From: an uncultured Alphaproteobacteria bacterium
Lineage (GTDB): Bacteria > Pseudomonadota > Alphaproteobacteria > UBA7985 > CAJQQZ01
Direction of reading: 5' to 3'
NCBI GenBank assembly: GCA_905480445.1
Contig: CAJQQJ010000190.1
Coordinates: 1 to 9,041, forward strand
DNA: 9,041 nucleotides
In this document: positions 6,630-9,041 of the stretch, piece after piece
Position numbering within the stretch: position 1 is the stretch's first letter
How the letters are laid out: every line of letters begins with the position of its first letter
Position numbers and translations under genes: made by a program
Notes under the pieces: generated by a model
What the model saw: the letters and a program-made list of their open reading frames with translations, nothing else
The model's database searches: none
What the model was told of the DNA's origin: nothing

Positions 6630-7742
6630 ATGAAGATCGAACGCATCACTACACATGCAATCCAGGTTCCTCTACCCCGTGTGTTTTACGGCTCAAACTA
6701 TGCCTACACGCACAAGAAGGCCATGACGATTGAGATCGAGTGTACAGATGGTCTCACAGGACAGGCCTATCTAGGCGATGACTTCGGTTTAGGACCAGCC
6801 GTTGCAGCAATGGCCGGTGGAACTATGGCTGACAGCTTAGTCGGCAAAGATTCACCAGCCATTGAGACGATCTGGCAAAGCCTCCGCCCTTTTGCGCGAA
6901 ACATACTCGGTGACCGTCGAGTAGCATTGCATGCGCAGGCCCTGATTGACATCGCGCTTTGGGATTTGGCGGGTAAACGCGCTGGACAATCCTTAGGCGA
7001 GCTGTGGGGCAATCATTGTACAAGCAGACCGGTCATTGTTGTTGGCTCCTATTACGACGCAGAAAAACAAGTGGCGGACTACGGCGTAGAAGCAAAAGGT
7101 CTCCAAGATCAAGGCTACGGCGGACTGAAAATGAAAATTGGTGGTCTCAGTCCTGCCGAAGACGCAGAACGCGTCAAAGCTGTCAGAGAGGCTTGTGGCC
7201 AGACTTTCATCATTGCTGCTGATGCCAATCAAGGCTGGTCCTTATCGCAATCTCTTGAGTTCACCGATCTCGTTCAAGACTACGATCTTCTCTGGCTAGA
7301 AGAGCCTGTTCATTGGGAAAATGACCGTGCCGAGATGGCAGCTATAAAGGCCGCAAGACCGCTCCCAATCTGTGGTGGACAAAGCGAGCTTTCCTTTGAA
7401 GGCGCCAAGGCACTCATGGATATAGATGCAATTGACTACTGCAATCTTCATGCTGGCTACGTCGGTGGGATGACACCTTGGCTCAAGATGGCTGACCTTG
7501 CCGCTCAACGCGGCCTCAAAGTTGCTAATACAGGGGAGCCGCAACTCTCCTTGCAAATGATGACCGCGTTCGCTCATGGTTCGCCTATTGAAGTTTATCA
7601 ACAGGAACGTGACCCGTTGTTCTATCACTTGGTTGTCAAACCAGAAGACATCGTCGGAGGCCAAATACAGCGTCCTCTCGGTTCTGGCTGGGGTTATGAC
7701 TTGGATCAGGACTACATCAAAGACTTCGCGGTCAAAGCCTAA
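6630..7742 (+). CDS. Enolase-superfamily protein (mandelate racemase/muconate cycloisomerase type) lacking the Asp-His dyad
   Basis: 370 aa, cytoplasmic. Enolase-superfamily enzymes take a proton alpha to a carboxylate, with Mg2+ stabilising the enolate. An N-terminal capping domain (about 1-125) precedes a (beta/alpha)7-beta barrel. Visible: the KxK base motif LKMKI (K167, K169), metal ligands D198 (ADANQGW) and E224 (WLEEP), and probably E253 in GGQSE. The mandelate racemase dyad D270-H297 is not kept. Aligning GG-x-T-x-W puts H274 at D270, and aligning the EPQ region puts T301 (preceded by N300) at H297. Only the lysine base therefore remains, suggesting syn-dehydration, racemisation with another acid, or a changed reaction. 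ATG 6630 is preceded by AAGGGA; the open frame upstream to 6489 lies inside the thioesterase gene and is not family sequence. Likely an operon with the thioesterase; substrate unknown. Confidence 0.87.
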   Translation: MKIERITTHAIQVPLPRVFYGSNYAYTHKKAMTIEIECTDGLTGQAYLGDDFGLGPAVAAMAGGTMADSLVGKDSPAIETIWQSLRPFARNILGDRRVALHAQALIDIALWDLAGKRAGQSLGELWGNHCTSRPVIVVGSYYDAEKQVADYGVEAKGLQDQGYGGLKMKIGGLSPAEDAERVKAVREACGQTFIIAADANQGWSLSQSLEFTDLVQDYDLLWLEEPVHWENDRAEMAAIKAARPLPICGGQSELSFEGAKALMDIDAIDYCNLHAGYVGGMTPWLKMADLAAQRGLKVANTGEPQLSLQMMTAFAHGSPIEVYQQERDPLFYHLVVKPEDIVGGQIQRPLGSGWGYDLDQDYIKDFAVKA

Positions 7743-7744
7743 TC

Positions 7745-7772
7745 AGCTAAAGGTTTATTTTCCTTAGCTTTT
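7745..7772 (+). terminator. Weak candidate Rho-independent terminator after the enolase-family gene
   Basis: AGCTAAAGG (7745-7753) can pair with CCTTAGCT (7762-7769), with one bulged A, followed by a short T run (7769-7772). The stem is AT-rich and the T tract short, so termination would be partial. It overlaps an alternative GCTTTT/AAAAGC hairpin (7767-7772 with 7778-7783). Confidence 0.4.
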
Positions 7773-7822
7773 CCGCTAAAAGCGCGCTCAAACAACCCTC
7801 ATTATGCAAACTGGACACTTTG

Positions 7823-8743
7823 ATGACTGATTCATCCCTACCAATGGGCACCACAACGCGCCGAGCACTGGCGATCGTTGTTATGATCGTGGCTATTCTT
7901 GCCCTCTTTTACGGCATTCTCGCTAATAATTTGCCAACTGTCTTCTTACCGTTCGCAGGACTGGTTGCTTTGGTAACAGCCTGGGCCGTTTACCGCAGCG
8001 AACATGAGAGTCTAGGCTGGCTTCGCATGCCGCTTTCTCTAGCTCTGTTCATCGTCGGCTTGCTTGGTCTCCTGACCGCTTTGACAGTTGTTGTTCCTTT
8101 GGCATCTCTGGTTATGATTGCTGGCGTTTTAGGCGCAATTGGGGCTTGCTGGATTTGGACCTCTAACCCACAAGGCTATGCAGCCTGGCTCTATGAGACA
8201 TCAGCAGAAAAGGCAAAAGTTTCCGTTGAAGATTGTGACGCCTGTGACGGTCCTCAAAAAGTCGTCCATATGCGCCAGCAAGTTGCGGACGCAGAAGATC
8301 GTTTGCGCGAAAGCGAAGCCAAGTTAGCAGAAGCACGTAAGAAACAACGCGCAGCCACAACTGCTGCCAACAAAGCAATGGCTGCGGCTAGCATCAAGAG
8401 TGAGCCGGCACCTGCGCCAGCTCCAGCCCCGAAAGTGGCAGCAAAACCGGCAGTAAGAACTAAAAAGGAAGTCTATACAACAGACGCGCCTGCCCCAAAG
8501 AATCTCATCAAACGCAAGCCTGCCAAAGCAGAAATCGATGATCTGAAAAAAGTATCCGGCATTGGTCCGGTCTTCGAGAAACTGTTGAATAAAAACGGTG
8601 TCTATCAATTCAAACAACTTGCCGACTTTAAAAAGCGTGATGTTGAATGGTTGTCGGCCCAAATTGGCTCCTTCCCTGACCGCATTGAACGCGACGAGTG
8701 GGTCAAACAAGCAAAGGTGCTTGCCCGCAAAAAACGCGACTAA
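7823..8743 (+). CDS. Four-helix membrane protein with CxxC, coiled coil, Ala/Pro linker and C-terminal HhH domain
   Basis: 306 aa, function not recognised. Four hydrophobic segments lie at about 14-34, 38-57, 69-90 and 92-112, close enough for a compact membrane bundle. There follow a CxxC (C138, C141 in DCDAC), a charged alpha-helical stretch with coiled-coil character (145-190), an Ala/Pro linker at 194-204 (PAPAPAPAPK), and a C-terminal helix-hairpin-helix domain (about 239-300) with LKKVSGIGPVFEKLL and RIERDEWVKQAK. This tail resembles the HhH extension found on some alphaproteobacterial proteins such as ribosomal protein L21, and could bind nucleic acid or protein. The C-terminus is very basic (KKRD). 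ATG 7823 is taken as the start; the TTG just before it at 7820 is in frame and would add one residue. Only a weak GGA precedes it. It is followed by a strong terminator, so it is the last gene of its unit. It could anchor nucleic acid to the membrane, but that is inference. Confidence 0.8.
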   Translation: MTDSSLPMGTTTRRALAIVVMIVAILALFYGILANNLPTVFLPFAGLVALVTAWAVYRSEHESLGWLRMPLSLALFIVGLLGLLTALTVVVPLASLVMIAGVLGAIGACWIWTSNPQGYAAWLYETSAEKAKVSVEDCDACDGPQKVVHMRQQVADAEDRLRESEAKLAEARKKQRAATTAANKAMAAASIKSEPAPAPAPAPKVAAKPAVRTKKEVYTTDAPAPKNLIKRKPAKAEIDDLKKVSGIGPVFEKLLNKNGVYQFKQLADFKKRDVEWLSAQIGSFPDRIERDEWVKQAKVLARKKRD

Positions 8744-8763
8744 GACACCACCGACAAAACAAT

Positions 8764-8782
8764 GAGCGGGAGTTTGCCGCTC
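8764..8782. other. Hairpin upstream of the main terminator
   Basis: GAGCGG (8764-8769) and CCGCTC (8777-8782) form a perfect 6-bp stem with a 7-base loop. It lies 14 bases ahead of the terminator stem. It has no T tract, so it may protect the 3' end of the mRNA rather than terminate. Confidence 0.5.
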
Positions 8783-8795
8783 GAAACGCTTGATC

Positions 8796-8826
8796 AAAAC
8801 CCCGCCTGTTACGCAGGCGGGGTTTT
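8796..8826. terminator. Strong bidirectional Rho-independent terminator
   Basis: AAAACCCCGCCTG (8796-8808), loop TTACG (8809-8813), CAGGCGGGGTTTT (8814-8826): a perfect 13-bp inverted repeat with a GC-rich core, ending in TTTT on either strand. It ends the plus-strand HhH-protein unit, 52 bases after its stop, and could also end minus-strand transcription from the right. Confidence 0.93.
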
Positions 8827-9041
8827 CTCATTTGATCGAATCGTCAGTAAGTAAAACGAACTCGACTCGGCCTACTCAGTTAAAAACACCCATAAATCAT
8901 AGGGAGAGACCTCAGTATAAGGCCTATTTTCCCGTCTGACATTACCGAATTAGCGATGGATTTCCAGTAGGATCAGTTATTTGCAACTTTTAGGGTTGGA
9001 TATAGCCAATTTGGCATGGTTTCACGCCCCATTTCTGGGTT
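8827..9041. other. Downstream stretch without an intact gene
   Basis: 215 bases to the window edge after the terminator. It has no long reading frame on either strand, no tRNA-like fold and no clear promoter. The only coding-like signal is the possible VOC tail; ATAAGGCCTAT near 8919 is a short near-palindrome of no evident role. Confidence 0.6.
8942..9041 (-). pseudogene. Possible decayed C-terminus of a VOC/glyoxalase-like gene
   Basis: Reading leftward from the right edge, one frame gives NWLYPTLK and then diverges; a neighbouring frame gives KLQITDPTGNPSLIR and a TAA at 8944-8942. Joining them by losing one base in the A run (8988-8991 on the plus strand is TTTT) would give a continuous end typical of vicinal-oxygen-chelate proteins, which often finish with a DPxGNP motif. 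As written, the first frame meets TGA at 8975-8973 and the second has a TAA just upstream. The piece is too short to be sure. Confidence 0.3.

Noticed and set aside
7804..7830. Eight-codon upstream reading frame overlapping the start of the HhH protein
   Set aside because: No ribosome site precedes it, and short ATG-stop pairs like this are common by chance.
8408..8431. Ala/Pro codon repeat
   Set aside because: It is a flexible protein linker, not a DNA repeat element.

Overview
The window looks like chromosome of a free-living, probably marine alphaproteobacterium with roughly even GC content. Pointers are a DddP-like M24 protein, a chromate-resistance pair with a rhodanese/ChrB fusion, a THEM6-type thioesterase with the family N-terminus MYPV, and a helix-hairpin-helix tail resembling those on several alphaproteobacterial proteins. 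This taxonomic call is inference. There are no tRNA, rRNA, CRISPR, IS or phage genes.

Layout. Plus strand 61-1428: an M24 'pita-bread' protein strongly resembling the DMSP lyase DddP. Five bases later, 1434-1859 is a short adenylate-kinase/FlaR-like P-loop protein whose Walker A lysine is lost and whose C-terminus is short. It meets a minus-strand TTC38-type TPR gene (3238-1856) tail to tail, overlapping by 4 bp. Upstream of that on the minus strand is a chromate operon read from 5838 downward: rhodanese-ChrB (5838-5023), long-chain ChrA (5007-3751) and a YafP-like GNAT acetyltransferase (GTG start at 3739). The GNAT frame is cut by a TGA at 3340-3338, but the expected family tail continues in the same frame to a TAG at 3277-3275.

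The divergent intergenic region 5839-6076 carries a good sigma70-like promoter for the chromate operon, with an inverted repeat at the predicted start point and a leader hairpin. To the right on the plus strand are a hotdog thioesterase starting at TTG (6077-6607) and an enolase-superfamily protein (6630-7742), a likely two-gene operon. Then comes a four-helix membrane protein with CxxC, coiled coil, Ala/Pro linker and C-terminal HhH domain (7823-8743), followed by a very strong, symmetric terminator. The last 215 bases hold no intact gene, only a possible decayed VOC (glyoxalase-like) tail on the minus strand.

How the genes work together: ChrB-like, ChrA and perhaps the GNAT protein form an oxyanion/chromate stress unit. 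The thioesterase and the enolase-family protein may serve one acyl or acid catabolic step, but nothing here fixes the substrate. The DddP-like protein may give DMSP cleavage to DMS and acrylate, but no acrylate or DMSP uptake gene is in view. The most unusual signals are the nonsense codon in the GNAT gene, the lost D-H dyad in the enolase-family protein, the degenerate P-loop, and the exact spacing match of the DddP active-site residues. No completely new multi-gene system is evident.
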